Origin: Sinorhizobium sp. RAC02
Lineage (GTDB): Bacteria; Pseudomonadota; Alphaproteobacteria; Rhizobiales; Rhizobiaceae
NCBI RefSeq assembly: GCF_001713395.1
Contig: NZ_CP016452.1
Span: forward strand, 1,860,001-1,924,000
DNA: 64,000 nt
Reading direction: 5' to 3'
Under the pieces are notes generated by a model. It was not told the origin of the DNA. It worked only from the letters and a program-made list of their open reading frames with translations, and made no database searches. How positions within the stretch are numbered: position 1 is the first letter of the stretch; each line of letters starts with the position of its first letter. The position numbers and the translations under genes are program-made. This document shows positions 43,263 to 52,435 of this stretch, piece after piece.

Positions 43263-44099
43263 CTAGGCCATTTGCGGAAAATCGGCGCTGCGGCTGACGT
43301 CCTCCCATTGCCGGACATCGTCATCGAAGCGATCGAGGCGGGTGCGGGCGCGCTGCAGCGCATCACTGCCGAGCAGCAGATCAAGCGGCGGCTCCTCCGC
43401 ATCGACAGCCGCGAGAATGGCCTGCGCTGCCCGCTGGGGATCGCCGGCCTGCCTGCCGTCCTTGCTGAGGAGACCATCGACCGCCCGGCCGCTGGTGGCG
43501 GCATAGTCGTCGATGGTCGCGCCGCTACGCAGGACCGACCGGTCCGACAGGAAGTCGGTGCGCAACGAGCCGGGCTCGACAACCGTCACCCACAGCCCGA
43601 ACGGCGCCAGTTCCTGGGCAAGCGCATAGGAGATCGCCGATAACGCGGCCTTCGTTCCAGCATAGATCCCGGAACCCGGCGCCGGCGCGATGCCGGCGAT
43701 CGACGCGACGTTGACGATGTGCCCCCGCCCCTGCCCGCGCATTCTGGGAAGCGCGCGGCGAATGATCGCGAGCGGGGCGAAGAGGTTGACCGCGAAAATG
43801 TCGCGCACCTCACGATCATCGGCCGCTTCGACCGAGCCAAGAAGGCCATATCCCGCATTGTTGACCAGGACATCGATCCGGCCATGCAGCGCAAAGGCCG
43901 ACGCCAGCGCCTGATCGATCGATGCCGCATCGCCCATGTCCAGCGGCAGCACATGCAGGCCCTGCGCTTCAAGCCACTCCGGTGCGGCACCGCTGCGCGT
44001 CGTGCCGATGACCAGATCGCCGCGCTCGTGGGCCGCCTGCGCAAGGGCATATCCGAGCCCCCTCGATATGCCGGTAATGAACCAGACCCGCTTTACCAT
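43263..44099 (-). CDS. SDR-family oxidoreductase
   Basis: The 278-residue protein begins MVKRVWFITGISRGLGYALA, with the TGISRGLG cofactor loop, TTRSGA (NADP-like), NNAGYGLLGSVEAADDREV, active-site Ser in NVASIAGI and YAGTKAALSAI. The extended C-terminus (ILAAVDAEEPPLDLLLGSDA) is typical of the subgroup of 270-280 residues. It is a minus-strand gene 60 bp upstream of an ABM gene and 139 bp downstream of another, in the same operon-like run. Confidence 0.92.
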   Translation of the reverse strand: MVKRVWFITGISRGLGYALAQAAHERGDLVIGTTRSGAAPEWLEAQGLHVLPLDMGDAASIDQALASAFALHGRIDVLVNNAGYGLLGSVEAADDREVRDIFAVNLFAPLAIIRRALPRMRGQGRGHIVNVASIAGIAPAPGSGIYAGTKAALSAISYALAQELAPFGLWVTVVEPGSLRTDFLSDRSVLRSGATIDDYAATSGRAVDGLLSKDGRQAGDPQRAAQAILAAVDAEEPPLDLLLGSDALQRARTRLDRFDDDVRQWEDVSRSADFPQMA

Positions 44100-44238
44100 G
44101 ACCGTCTCCTTCCGTGCGGCGATCTCCTTGACTGGTTCGCCGGCTCTGGAAGGAAGATTAGGCCCGGATGACGCGGCTTATAATCCAATGCCTTTCAACA
44201 GGGCTTGTTAGCTGGAGGAACATAATGCCCCTTCTCTT

Positions 44239-44598
44239 TCAAGCTGGAACAAGCGAAGAATTGGACCAGCTGGCGCCGCCAGCGACATTCGCGGCCCCCG
44301 CAGGGGATGAGGCTTCCGAGAAGGTCAGGAGATCGAGTTCCGGTTCGGCAAGATGGCGCAGGAGGCTGTAATATCCGTCCATGCGCGCGTGGCAGAGATT
44401 ATCCCGCAGATCCGCACGCGATCGCCACGTCTCGTAGATGCACCAGACTCCGACCTCGTCCTGCGAACGGTGCACGCGGAACTGAAGGCAGCCCGCTGCC
44501 GCGCGGCACGGTTCGATGAGCCTTTCGAGCGCGCGCCCCAGGGCCTCCGACAACCCAGGACGGGCACGCAGGATCGTAATGTTCGTGAGGTTTTCCAT
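44239..44598 (-). CDS. Antibiotic biosynthesis monooxygenase (ABM) protein, second copy
   Basis: The 119-residue protein has the ABM pattern: NITILRARPGLSEALGRALE, AAGCLQFRVHRSQDEVGVWC and YETWRSRADLRDNL. It resembles the ABM protein at 42906-43202 and adds a roughly 20-residue Ala/Gly/Ser tail. The start MENLTNI is chosen; the frame from 44964 would swallow the upstream gap and part of the LysR gene. It heads the SDR-ABM-SDR-Atu4866 run, 161 bp downstream of the LysR gene. Confidence 0.87.
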   Translation of the reverse strand: MENLTNITILRARPGLSEALGRALERLIEPCRAAAGCLQFRVHRSQDEVGVWCIYETWRSRADLRDNLCHARMDGYYSLLRHLAEPELDLLTFSEASSPAGAANVAGGASWSNSSLVPA

Positions 44599-44759
44599 GA
44601 CACGCTCCCGGTCACTTTCGACGATGTCGTCGTCGTTGTTTGCTGATGGACGGGAGTATGGGTGATGCGGCAGCAAAGGATAATCGACGGAATTCCACCG
44701 TTCTTTGTTAGCCGAGAGCGTATAATCCGGCGACTTCCCTCGCTGAGAGAAGGTGCACC

Positions 44760-45677
44760 CTACTGCTCCTGCCGTGCAGCACCTCGCACCGCGTCGATGA
44801 AGGCACGCAAGGCGGGCGCCATCTGTCGTTGCTTGGGATAGCAGAGGAAAAATCCCGGATAGGCTTCGCAATAGGCATCGAGCATCGTGACAAGCCGCCC
44901 GTCCGCGATCAGGTGATCGGTTTCCCGGTTCGTCGCAAAGGCGATGCCCGCACCATCCAGGCACGCCGAGAGAACCATGCTCCGGTCATTCGTAATGATC
45001 GGCCCCTTCACGACGAGCTCGAACCAGCCGCCGTCCCGGTGGAACTCCCAGGCATAGGGAAGGCTCTGGCCCGACCAGCGCCAGAGAAGACACGTGTGGC
45101 TCAAGAGATCTTCCGGCGTTTCCGGCAGGCCGTGTTGTGCAACGTAACCGGGCGTCGCCACCGGACGCTGGCAAAGGGCACCGCCAACCTCGACCGCGAT
45201 CATGTCCCGCTCGATCACCTCGCCGGGGCGGATGGCAACGTCCCATCCGCCGGCGACGATATCGACCACCGCATCGTCGACGGTCACATCGACCGTGATC
45301 TCGGGGTAGGATCGACTGAAAGCGCCGAGCATTGGCGTGATGAAGGCCTGCGCTGCCGCACGCGCGGCATGAACACGCACCGTGCCGGCCGGCGTGTCGC
45401 GGAAACGCACGGCGCTGTCGAGCGCCGCGCTGATTTCGTCCATCGCCGGGCGCAAGCGCAACAGCAGGGTTTCGCCGGCCGGGGTGAGAGCGACACTGCG
45501 CGTCGTGCGATTGAGCAGGCGGATGCCCAGCCGCTCCTCCAATGTGCGGATCGTCTGGCTGAGCGACGACGGCGTGATGCCGAGCCGCTCCGCCGCGCGG
45601 CTGAAGCTCAACAGCTCGGCAACGGTGACAAAGGTTCGCAATTGCGCGAATTCGCTGCCTTGGACGGTCGGCGTCAT
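44760..45677 (-). CDS. LysR-family regulator
   Basis: The 305-residue protein has the HTH TVAELLSFSRAAERLGITPS and SLSQTIRTLEERLG, followed by an effector domain (VTVDDAVVDIVAGGWDVAIR; ACLDGAGIAFATNRETDHLI). It belongs to the large group that controls adjacent SDR or quinone-reductase genes. It lies upstream of the ABM/SDR run on the same strand, 161 bp from the second ABM gene. Nothing in the sequence identifies its ligand. Confidence 0.92.
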   Translation of the reverse strand: MTPTVQGSEFAQLRTFVTVAELLSFSRAAERLGITPSSLSQTIRTLEERLGIRLLNRTTRSVALTPAGETLLLRLRPAMDEISAALDSAVRFRDTPAGTVRVHAARAAAQAFITPMLGAFSRSYPEITVDVTVDDAVVDIVAGGWDVAIRPGEVIERDMIAVEVGGALCQRPVATPGYVAQHGLPETPEDLLSHTCLLWRWSGQSLPYAWEFHRDGGWFELVVKGPIITNDRSMVLSACLDGAGIAFATNRETDHLIADGRLVTMLDAYCEAYPGFFLCYPKQRQMAPALRAFIDAVRGAARQEQ

Positions 45678-45796
45678 CGTTTCCTCGCAGGAAATGAACG
45701 GCGGTATTGTTTACCGATACCAAACAATCTCGCCGCTTTCACGCCGATTTTTAACTCAGCGCGACATTTTCACTTCCTGCCCGCCGTGTTTAGCCG

Positions 45797-46090
45797 TCAA
45801 CCGGGCTCGAAGCCGCGCAGGGCAACGATCCGCGATCCGGCCGCGGCCTGTCTCTGCCTGGCCAAGGGTGCATAATCCGGCGAGGCGAACAGATCCTGGA
45901 TCGCCTGCATGGTCGGGAACTGGATGATCAGCATATTGCTCGCCTCCCAGCCCTCGAGTTGCAGGGGCGCATCATCCAGAGCAACGAGCCGACCGCCGGC
46001 CTTGGCGACAAGCGGCAGCGCCTTGGAACGATAGTCGGCGATCGCATCATGATCGTGAATGTCGAGATCGACAACGAGATAGGCCGGCAT
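45797..46090 (-). CDS. DUF1330 family protein
   Basis: The 97-residue protein begins MPAYLVVDLDIHDHDAIADY and includes GGRLVALDDAPLQLEGW, NMLIIQFPTMQAIQDLFAS and YAPLARQRQAAAGSRIVALR, a canonical DUF1330 protein. It has the same fold as the DUF1330 gene at 13.5 kb but is not a close copy. AACAGGAGCTTGTC precedes the ATG. The function of the family is unknown. It is separated from the LysR gene by 119 bp. Confidence 0.88.
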   Translation of the reverse strand: MPAYLVVDLDIHDHDAIADYRSKALPLVAKAGGRLVALDDAPLQLEGWEASNMLIIQFPTMQAIQDLFASPDYAPLARQRQAAAGSRIVALRGFEPG

Positions 46091-46429
46091 GACAAGCTCC
46101 TGTTTTAATGGCCCATCCCGGAATTCAGTTGGGCAACATTGACAGGATCGAACCTAGCTCCAACGCCGACGCGGCTCTCCCGCGGGCTTGCCGTAGTCGT
46201 CGGGATTTTGCGCATTCGCGGTCGACAAAGGGGGAGGAATCCTCCGAGACCGGAGTGCCTGCCCTCGTGCTCCTTCAACAGGCCGATGATATGTTCGCCT
46301 GTGAAACAGGTTGCGCTTCATTCTCTGGAGGAGCGAGGCGAGCGACACGAAAGAGGATGCAAAGTTTGAATTGACCCCTTTCGATGGCGAGGCGATACTT
46401 CAACCAGCAACAAGGCGGGAGGAACAACA
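46091..46429. other. Intergenic stretch without recognisable gene
   Basis: I see no frame with family features and no RNA-like fold here. Short overlapping open frames on both strands lack ribosome sites. The right end holds GGGAGGAACAACA, the ribosome site of the next gene. Confidence 0.5.
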
Positions 46430-46735
46430 ATGGACGAGCCAGACCGGTGGCGCCACATTGCAAGCGCGCCGAGAGACGGTAGCCGGATCCTCGTCACAGT
46501 TCGCTCGTCCGAACAAGGGCCGGCAGAAGTCGATGTCGCCTATTGGTCGAATGGCGATCGGTTCGGCGCAGAAGGCTGGCGTGCCTCCGATTCCGCACCT
46601 GGCTGCATTATTGAATATGCCGAGCCGGAGCTGAAGTGCTGGATGCCGATGCCCTCGGCCAATCTAAGCCGCGCCTCCACGCCGTCGCCGTGGCAAGGCC
46701 GGGACACCCAGCAACTCGATGGGTCAGGGATCTGA
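46430..46735 (+). CDS. Conserved hypothetical protein (DUF551-like start)
   Basis: The 101-residue protein begins MDEPDRWRHIASAPRDGSRI, a pattern common to short rhizobial hypothetical proteins, followed by EVDVAYWSNGDRFG, EGWRASDSAPGCIIEY and a CWMPMP end reminiscent of phage-type DUF551 proteins (WxxIxxxPxDGxxI and WMPLP). The tail after WMPMPS is low complexity. GGGAGG lies 6-7 bp before the ATG. The role is unknown; DUF551 relatives are often mobile, but no other phage gene is near. Confidence 0.65.
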   Translation: MDEPDRWRHIASAPRDGSRILVTVRSSEQGPAEVDVAYWSNGDRFGAEGWRASDSAPGCIIEYAEPELKCWMPMPSANLSRASTPSPWQGRDTQQLDGSGI

Positions 46736-46921
46736 GAAACCGCTCCGCTGTGTGGCAAGTCATCGACTCTGGCGATCAATTAGATCGGTGCAACCGCCAG
46801 AAAAACAGTGCCCGGCAAAATGATAGCAGATCGCCGATCAGCAAAGCTGTGGTTCGCTTCCTCGCTTGTGGCACCGTTGTCGCCGAGGCTGCGGCCAAAA
46901 CCGCTGAAAGGAGACGCGACA

Positions 46922-47254
46922 ATGCCCAAGTTCATCACAATCGGATATGGAGACGCGGCCGACTACAACCGCACGACCCAGGCTGTCAGAGACGCCGCGC
47001 ATGCCCAGGACGCTAAATTAAGATCCGAAGGCGCTGTGATAGGGATCGCCGGCACACCGGTCCAAGTTCGCAATCCAGAGGCTATTGGCGTGGAAACCCG
47101 CAATGGACCGTTCATGTCATCCGCCTTGCCGATCGCCGGTTTCGCCATCATCGAGGCCGCCGACTTGGGCGAAGCTATCAAAAAGGTTTCGGGCGTACCC
47201 TGTGCAGTTGCGCATGGCGTCGTTGAAGTTTGGCCATTGAAAGAGGCAATCTAA
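46922..47254 (+). CDS. YCII-related domain protein
   Basis: The 110-residue protein starts MPKFITIGYGDAADYNRTTQ and has HAQDAKLRSEGAVIGIAGTP, GFAIIEAADLGEAIKKVSG and AVAHGVVEVWPL. This matches the YCII/DGPF fold found in small enzymes related to dehydrochlorinases and muconolactone isomerases. No catalytic prediction is safe. GAAAGGAGACGCGACA precedes the ATG, which fixes the start; a longer frame from 46808 is unlikely. Confidence 0.8.
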   Translation: MPKFITIGYGDAADYNRTTQAVRDAAHAQDAKLRSEGAVIGIAGTPVQVRNPEAIGVETRNGPFMSSALPIAGFAIIEAADLGEAIKKVSGVPCAVAHGVVEVWPLKEAI

Positions 47255-47983
47255 TCCGAGCCGCAACGTGTTCAGGGAAAGCTCCCATCAACCGACCCTG
47301 CGGTGAGAACGGATCATGTAACGCCTCCAGTGAGCCCGACATCTCCAGCGTTTCCCGTCCACCCGCGACCAGATCGCCAACCTCTTTCACATTCCCCACC
47401 ATGAAATCGCATCCGAGGATTGCCGCGGACTGAGAATCGGAGTCACTGTCACACGCGGTGCTGCTCTCAAAGCAGGACGCTCCAGCGAGACGTCTCATAT
47501 CATGGGGCGGCCTTGCAGGCAGTAAGCGCTACTCTACAATAGGACTTGCCGGTGTGTTCAGCACCTTCGCGGCCGATGTCCAGCAGCTCTATCTGGATAT
47601 CGGCCAAAAGCGAACCGCCCCCCTACATCGCCATCAAGACGGCCAGAGAAACTCAAGCAACGGCTTTTTAGCTTGGAGCCGAGTGCCGCATTCGACGTTG
47701 CCCTTTCTCCTGGACGTCATCCAGCTCAGATTGAGTAGGATGGGCTCTGGATTCCTTTATTTTCGTTTGTCTTTTCGGGAACGCCGGTTTCCATTATTCC
47801 CTGACAAACTCCAGGAAGGGTGAACCGTCCGGCTGGCCAAAATCTTGATATACGGTTCAACGCTGCCCTTGTCCCGTCCGGGAACGTCGCTTCCCCAGCG
47901 CAGCTCCATCGCGAGGCGTAGAAAACAGACGAAACCGCGCAATCTTTCGATGCGCGGCTCCATTTTGTTTGATAGCTACCCGG
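47255..47983. other. Long non-coding stretch of unknown content
   Basis: These 729 bp contain only short frames with no family features or convincing ribosome sites. A minus-strand frame at 47178-47498 reads DLVAGGRETLEMSGSLEALH, a phrase I associate with remnants or antisense frames near rhizobial mobile elements. I do not recognise a complete element or terminal repeats. It separates plus-strand small genes from the minus-strand permease. Confidence 0.45.
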
Positions 47984-49768
47984 CTAGGCCGGGAGCTGGA
48001 AGTAGGCGTTGGCGGCGAGGACGACGGCGAGGCCGGCGGCGAGCGCTGCATAGGGCAGGATGCCGGCTTTCTTGACGCCCAGATCCTGGCCGACGAGACC
48101 GAGGTCTTCCATGGCGCCGGCCGGGAATTTTCCACCGTCACGCACATAGTGGCGATAGGCGAAGACCGGCAGGATCAGGGCAGCGAAAATGAAGCCGACC
48201 CAGAGCGCGTTGGAGTAACCCCAGACCTTCGCGCCGGCGCCGAGGAACAGCGCGTTGACGAAGGCGAGAACGGTGTTGAGGCCGATCAGCCAGGTCGGTG
48301 CTTTCCAAGGACGCGGGATATGGCCGGAATCCATGCGGTGGATCCAGCCGGCATTGAGGTTGAGGAAGTTGAAGATGATGTAGCCGACATTGGAGACGGC
48401 CAGGACGAAGAAGTAGCCGGCCACGTCGGAGGCGATGGCAAGCAGAATGAGGTTGAAGGCGAAGTCGGTCCACATTGCGCGGGTCGGCGCGCCATGTTCG
48501 TTGACGTGGTCGAGATACTTCGGAAGCCAGCCGTCCTTCGAGCCCTGATAGAGGGTGCGCGACGAGCCGGCCATTGCGGTCATGATGGCGAGGAACAGCG
48601 CCATGATCATCAGGAGAACGAGGATCTGCGTGACGATCTGGCCGCCATGGACGAGGCTTGCCAGCGCTTCCGCGACACCAGTGCCATCGACTATGCCGGG
48701 GGCGAGCATGCCCGCATGGCCGAGAACGCCCTGGAAGGTGAAAGGAATGAGGAAGAAGAACAGGCAGCAGAGAAGGCCGGAATAGAAGATCGCCTTGAAC
48801 GTATCGGTTTTCGGGTTCTTCAGTTCGCGGGTGTAGCAGACGGCCGTTTCAAAGCCGTAAGTCGACCAGGCGGCGATATAGAGGCCGCCGAGGAACAGCG
48901 TCCAGCCGCCATTGCTCCACACACCGTCGATGCCGGAATAACCGGCCGTCGGCGGAACGAGGTTGGTGACATTGGCGCTGTCGATCTGGCCGGAGAAGAT
49001 CGGGTAGAGGCCGATGACGAGGAGCGGCAGCAGGACGATGAGGGCGAGCCATTTCTGGACGTTTGCCGTTCCCTGGATGCCGCGATGCTGGATCGCGAAG
49101 ATGACCAGCATCAGGATGCCGCCGATGACGAAGGTGGCGTTGAGGTTTGCCGTGGCAAGGAACGGAATGTCGAAGGTGAGCAGCGACCAGTTGCGGATCG
49201 CCGGTGTCAGGGCCGCAACGGCATCGGTCGACAGCAGGGCCGAGATGGCATCCTGCGGTGTCTTGCCGGCATTGGCGGCAAGCCATTCGACGACGCGGGG
49301 GCTTTCCGCCGTCAACGTTGCCATATTGGCAGTGACCCATTCCATGACGGCCGGGGACGTGGCGCCGGGAATGGGGAACAGCGCATTGAGGATATAGCCC
49401 GCCGCGATGGCGCAGCCGAGCGACAGAACCGGCGACCAGGCGAACCAGTTGCACCACACCGAGAGCGGCGCGATGAATTTCGAGTAGCGCAGCCAGGCAG
49501 TGGCGCCATAGATCGAGGCGCCACCCGATTTGTTGCCGAACATGCCGGCGATTTCGGCGTAGGTGAAGGATTGCAGGAAGCCCATCACCATGGAAATGAT
49601 CCAGACCACGAAGGCGAGCTTGCCCGTCGTGCCTGCAATGCCGCCGATGGAAAACAGCACGAGCGGGGGCACGCCGGCGGCAACCCAGAATGCCCCTTTC
49701 CAGTCCAGCGCACGAATCAACCCCGTGCCCGAGGTTGCCGATCCCTCGGTCTCAACGATAGATGCCAT
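47984..49768 (-). CDS. APC-superfamily permease, candidate methylamine/TMAO or amino-acid carrier
   Basis: The 594-residue protein has about 12 hydrophobic helices. It starts with an APC-type first helix (AFWVAAGVPPLVLFSIGGIA), keeps YAEIAGMFGNKSGGASIYGA, and has GLYIAAWSTYGFETAVCYTR in the middle, a pattern of amino acid/polyamine permeases. A long periplasmic loop lies near residues 125-190. The start MASIVETEG is used, because an upstream frame adds 44 charged residues crossing the promoter. It is divergent from tdm across 294 bp that probably hold both promoters. Uptake of TMA, TMAO or a glutamylated intermediate is inferred from context. Confidence 0.88.
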   Translation of the reverse strand: MASIVETEGSATSGTGLIRALDWKGAFWVAAGVPPLVLFSIGGIAGTTGKLAFVVWIISMVMGFLQSFTYAEIAGMFGNKSGGASIYGATAWLRYSKFIAPLSVWCNWFAWSPVLSLGCAIAAGYILNALFPIPGATSPAVMEWVTANMATLTAESPRVVEWLAANAGKTPQDAISALLSTDAVAALTPAIRNWSLLTFDIPFLATANLNATFVIGGILMLVIFAIQHRGIQGTANVQKWLALIVLLPLLVIGLYPIFSGQIDSANVTNLVPPTAGYSGIDGVWSNGGWTLFLGGLYIAAWSTYGFETAVCYTRELKNPKTDTFKAIFYSGLLCCLFFFLIPFTFQGVLGHAGMLAPGIVDGTGVAEALASLVHGGQIVTQILVLLMIMALFLAIMTAMAGSSRTLYQGSKDGWLPKYLDHVNEHGAPTRAMWTDFAFNLILLAIASDVAGYFFVLAVSNVGYIIFNFLNLNAGWIHRMDSGHIPRPWKAPTWLIGLNTVLAFVNALFLGAGAKVWGYSNALWVGFIFAALILPVFAYRHYVRDGGKFPAGAMEDLGLVGQDLGVKKAGILPYAALAAGLAVVLAANAYFQLPA

Positions 49769-50062
49769 AAACAGTCTCCTCGACCAGTTTTTGCCGTGAA
49801 GCGCGTTTGCGCGCGTTCCCAATCTGATGGTTCTCGCTGCGGTTTTTCCGCTGGATGGCGCCTGCGTTTTCGCAGTGTCACCACCTGTTCCCGTTTGCAA
49901 TTTCGCGACCGCAACTTATTCTCATAGTGAATTTTTTTTTCTTCTCGGTCAAGTCTCTCTTTACTTTTCGGGACCTCCCGTAGGATAGTTTTGCCATATT
50001 GCCGGTGCATAAAGCGGCCCCTCCAGGGCAACGAAACGACCGCGCGTTGGGTGGGAGCTGAG

Positions 50063-52432
50063 ATGGACACTTCCGGACGATTTGCAGGCACCCTGATGCC
50101 GCCGAGACCCAGTACCATTCTGCGGCCAGGCATGCCGGCGCTGCCGGCCGGCGTCGAGCGCTATCGCGTCAAGGGACGTGGCACGACCGTGGTCAAGGTC
50201 ACAGCCGGCGACCGGGTCGTCATCAAGGATGTCGAAGGCGGACAACTCTGTGAAGTGAGCTTTGTCGATGCTGGCGGCCGGTTCAACGCGGCGGGGCTCG
50301 GCGTCGCGTTTTCGCGATCCGCTGATGGTCTTCAGGAAATTCTCGGGCGGGACGAAGACAGCGCACGACGGACGCTCGCCGCATTGAAACGGCGCAATAT
50401 CGACCCTGCGGGCGCTCAGGCGCTGGTGCTGTTCGGGGAAAGCTCCTCGCCAGGTGCCTCGGCCGAAATGGCGATCGCGCTGGACGGCCTGCTGATCGTC
50501 GCAGCTCCGGCGCCACCGATGGACGCGGAAGCGCAAAACACCGCGACTGCGCTCGAGCTGCGCGTCACCCGCTCGACGATCGAACGCGCTTACGAGCAGA
50601 TGTTGCCCGAGCCGATGGCCGATCCGATACAGGATCTGCGCATTCAGGCGGCGCGCGCTTCGGCCTATTTCGTGCGGGCCGGCGAGTTCATTCAGATCAT
50701 CGATGTTTCAGGCCGGCAGTGTACGGATTTCCAGGCTTTCTCGGCCCGCAAGGTCGACAAGGGACTGGATCTCGCGCTCGATGCGACGGTGACGCGCACG
50801 CTTCTCGGACGTAGCTACCCGATGCCCGGCCTGCCATCGAAGGCATTCGACCGGGATTTCGAGCCGCTGGTGGAGATCGTGCAGGATACGGTGGGGCGTC
50901 ATGATGCCTTCGCCACCGCCTGCAACTCGCGCTATTACGACGACATGGGCTATCCGGGGCATGTCAACTGCACGGATAACTTCAACCATGCGCTGGCGCC
51001 CTACGGCATCGCGCCGCGCAAGGGCTGGGAAGCGCTCAACTATTTCTACAACACCAACGTCGACCATCATAACCAGCTCTATCTCGACGAGCCCTGGTCG
51101 CGGCCGGGCGATTATGTGCTGATGCGGGCGCTGACCGATCTCGTCTGCGTCTCCTCGTCCTGTCCTGATGATATCGATGCGGCGAATGGCTGGGATCCGA
51201 CCGATATCCATGTCCGCACCTATTCGGACAAGGAGACATTCTCGCGCGCCGTCGCCATCCGAATGACCCCCGATGCAGAGCCCGAAATGACCCAGGAAAC
51301 CGCCTTCCATCCCCGCTTCTCAGGCCTGACCCGCAACCATGTGGAATATCGCGGCTACTGGTTGCCGAACCGCTTCAACAATGAAGGGCCGATCGAGGAA
51401 TACTGGGCCTGCCGCGAAAACGCCGTGGTGATGGACCTGTCGCCGCTCCGCAAATTCGAGGTGACGGGACCGGATGCGGAGGCACTGCTGCAATATTGCG
51501 TCACCCGCGATATCCGCAAGCTGTCGCCCGGACAGGTGATCTACACGGCCATGTGCTACGAGAACGGCGGCATGATCGACGACGGCACGGTGTTCCGGCT
51601 CGGCCAAAACAATTTCCGCTGGATCGGCGGCGATGACGTCAGCGGCATCTGGCTGCGCGAGCAGGCGGAGAAGATGGGCTACAAGGCCTGGGTGCGCTCC
51701 TCCACCGACCAGATGCATAACCTCGCCGTCCAGGGGCCGAAGAGCCGCGAGATCATCAAGGAGATCATCTGGACGGCACCGGCGCAGCCGTCGATTGGCG
51801 AACTCGAATGGTTCCGCTTCGCGGTCGGCCGCATCGGTCATTTCGAAGGCGCGCCGGTCGTCGTTTCGCGCACCGGCTATACGGGCGAACTCGGCTACGA
51901 GATCTTCTGCCATCCGAAGGATGCCCTTGCCGTATTCGATGCTGTCTGGGAGGCCGGCCAGAAGCATGGGCTGAAGCCGATGGGGCTGGAAGCGCTCGAC
52001 ATGGTGCGCATCGAGGCGGGGCTGGTGTTCGCCCACTATGATTTCTCCGACCAGACCGATCCGTTCGAGGCCGGCATCGGCTTCACCGTGCCGCTGAAAT
52101 CGAAGACCGAAGATTTCATCGGCCGTGAGGCGCTGATCAAGCGCAAGGAGAACCCGCGCTACAAGCTGGTCGGTCTCGACATCGACGCCAACGACGCCGT
52201 CGGCCACGGCGACACGGTGCATATCGGTCGGGCGCAGGTGGGCGTGATTACCAGTTCGACGCGTTCGCCGCTTCTGAAGAAGACGATCGCGCTGGCGCGG
52301 ATGGATGTCCTGCATTCGGAAATCGGCACCGACGTGGAGATCGGCAAACTGGACGGCCAGCAGAAGCGGCTGCCGGCGAAGATCGTGCCGTTTGCACATT
52401 ACGATCCGCAGAAGCTGAAGCCGAGATCGTAG
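50063..52432 (+). CDS. tdm: Trimethylamine N-oxide demethylase (aldolase)
   Basis: The 789-residue protein joins an N-terminal DUF1989-type domain (about residues 1-400) to a C-terminal GcvT-like folate domain (about 420-789). The first holds the likely zinc cysteines: C303 in VNCTDNFNH and C362 and C367 in LVCVSSSCPDD. The second has EEYWACRENAVVMDLSPL, VSRTGYTGELGYEIF and GLEALDMVRIEAGLVF. This is the Tdm architecture known from Methylocella and Ruegeria: TMAO is cleaved to dimethylamine and formaldehyde, with tetrahydrofolate as acceptor. The ATG at 50063 follows GGGAGCTGAG. Its 3' end abuts the convergent parE. It is the only plus-strand gene of the pathway. Confidence 0.93.
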   Translation: MDTSGRFAGTLMPPRPSTILRPGMPALPAGVERYRVKGRGTTVVKVTAGDRVVIKDVEGGQLCEVSFVDAGGRFNAAGLGVAFSRSADGLQEILGRDEDSARRTLAALKRRNIDPAGAQALVLFGESSSPGASAEMAIALDGLLIVAAPAPPMDAEAQNTATALELRVTRSTIERAYEQMLPEPMADPIQDLRIQAARASAYFVRAGEFIQIIDVSGRQCTDFQAFSARKVDKGLDLALDATVTRTLLGRSYPMPGLPSKAFDRDFEPLVEIVQDTVGRHDAFATACNSRYYDDMGYPGHVNCTDNFNHALAPYGIAPRKGWEALNYFYNTNVDHHNQLYLDEPWSRPGDYVLMRALTDLVCVSSSCPDDIDAANGWDPTDIHVRTYSDKETFSRAVAIRMTPDAEPEMTQETAFHPRFSGLTRNHVEYRGYWLPNRFNNEGPIEEYWACRENAVVMDLSPLRKFEVTGPDAEALLQYCVTRDIRKLSPGQVIYTAMCYENGGMIDDGTVFRLGQNNFRWIGGDDVSGIWLREQAEKMGYKAWVRSSTDQMHNLAVQGPKSREIIKEIIWTAPAQPSIGELEWFRFAVGRIGHFEGAPVVVSRTGYTGELGYEIFCHPKDALAVFDAVWEAGQKHGLKPMGLEALDMVRIEAGLVFAHYDFSDQTDPFEAGIGFTVPLKSKTEDFIGREALIKRKENPRYKLVGLDIDANDAVGHGDTVHIGRAQVGVITSSTRSPLLKKTIALARMDVLHSEIGTDVEIGKLDGQQKRLPAKIVPFAHYDPQKLKPRS

Positions 52433-52435
52433 CGT

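Noticed and set aside
42143-43582. 479-codon minus-strand frame extending the SDR at 42143
   Set aside because: The first 236 codons read through the ABM gene and part of another SDR gene in a different frame; the natural start is at 42874.
47178-47498. Minus-strand frame with GGRETLEMSGSLEALHD as a possible transposon remnant
   Set aside because: It overlaps the YCII gene and has no terminal repeats or transposase motif; similarity is recalled only, so it is noted but not annotated as a mobile element.
47969-49927. Very long plus-strand open frame of 652 codons
   Set aside because: It is antisense to the APC permease, has an Asp/Glu/Arg/Gly-rich composition typical of GC-rich antisense frames, and shows no family motif.
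49929-49945. T8 tract upstream of tdm as a terminator
   Set aside because: No stable hairpin precedes it; it lies in a divergent promoter region where AT-rich tracts are expected.
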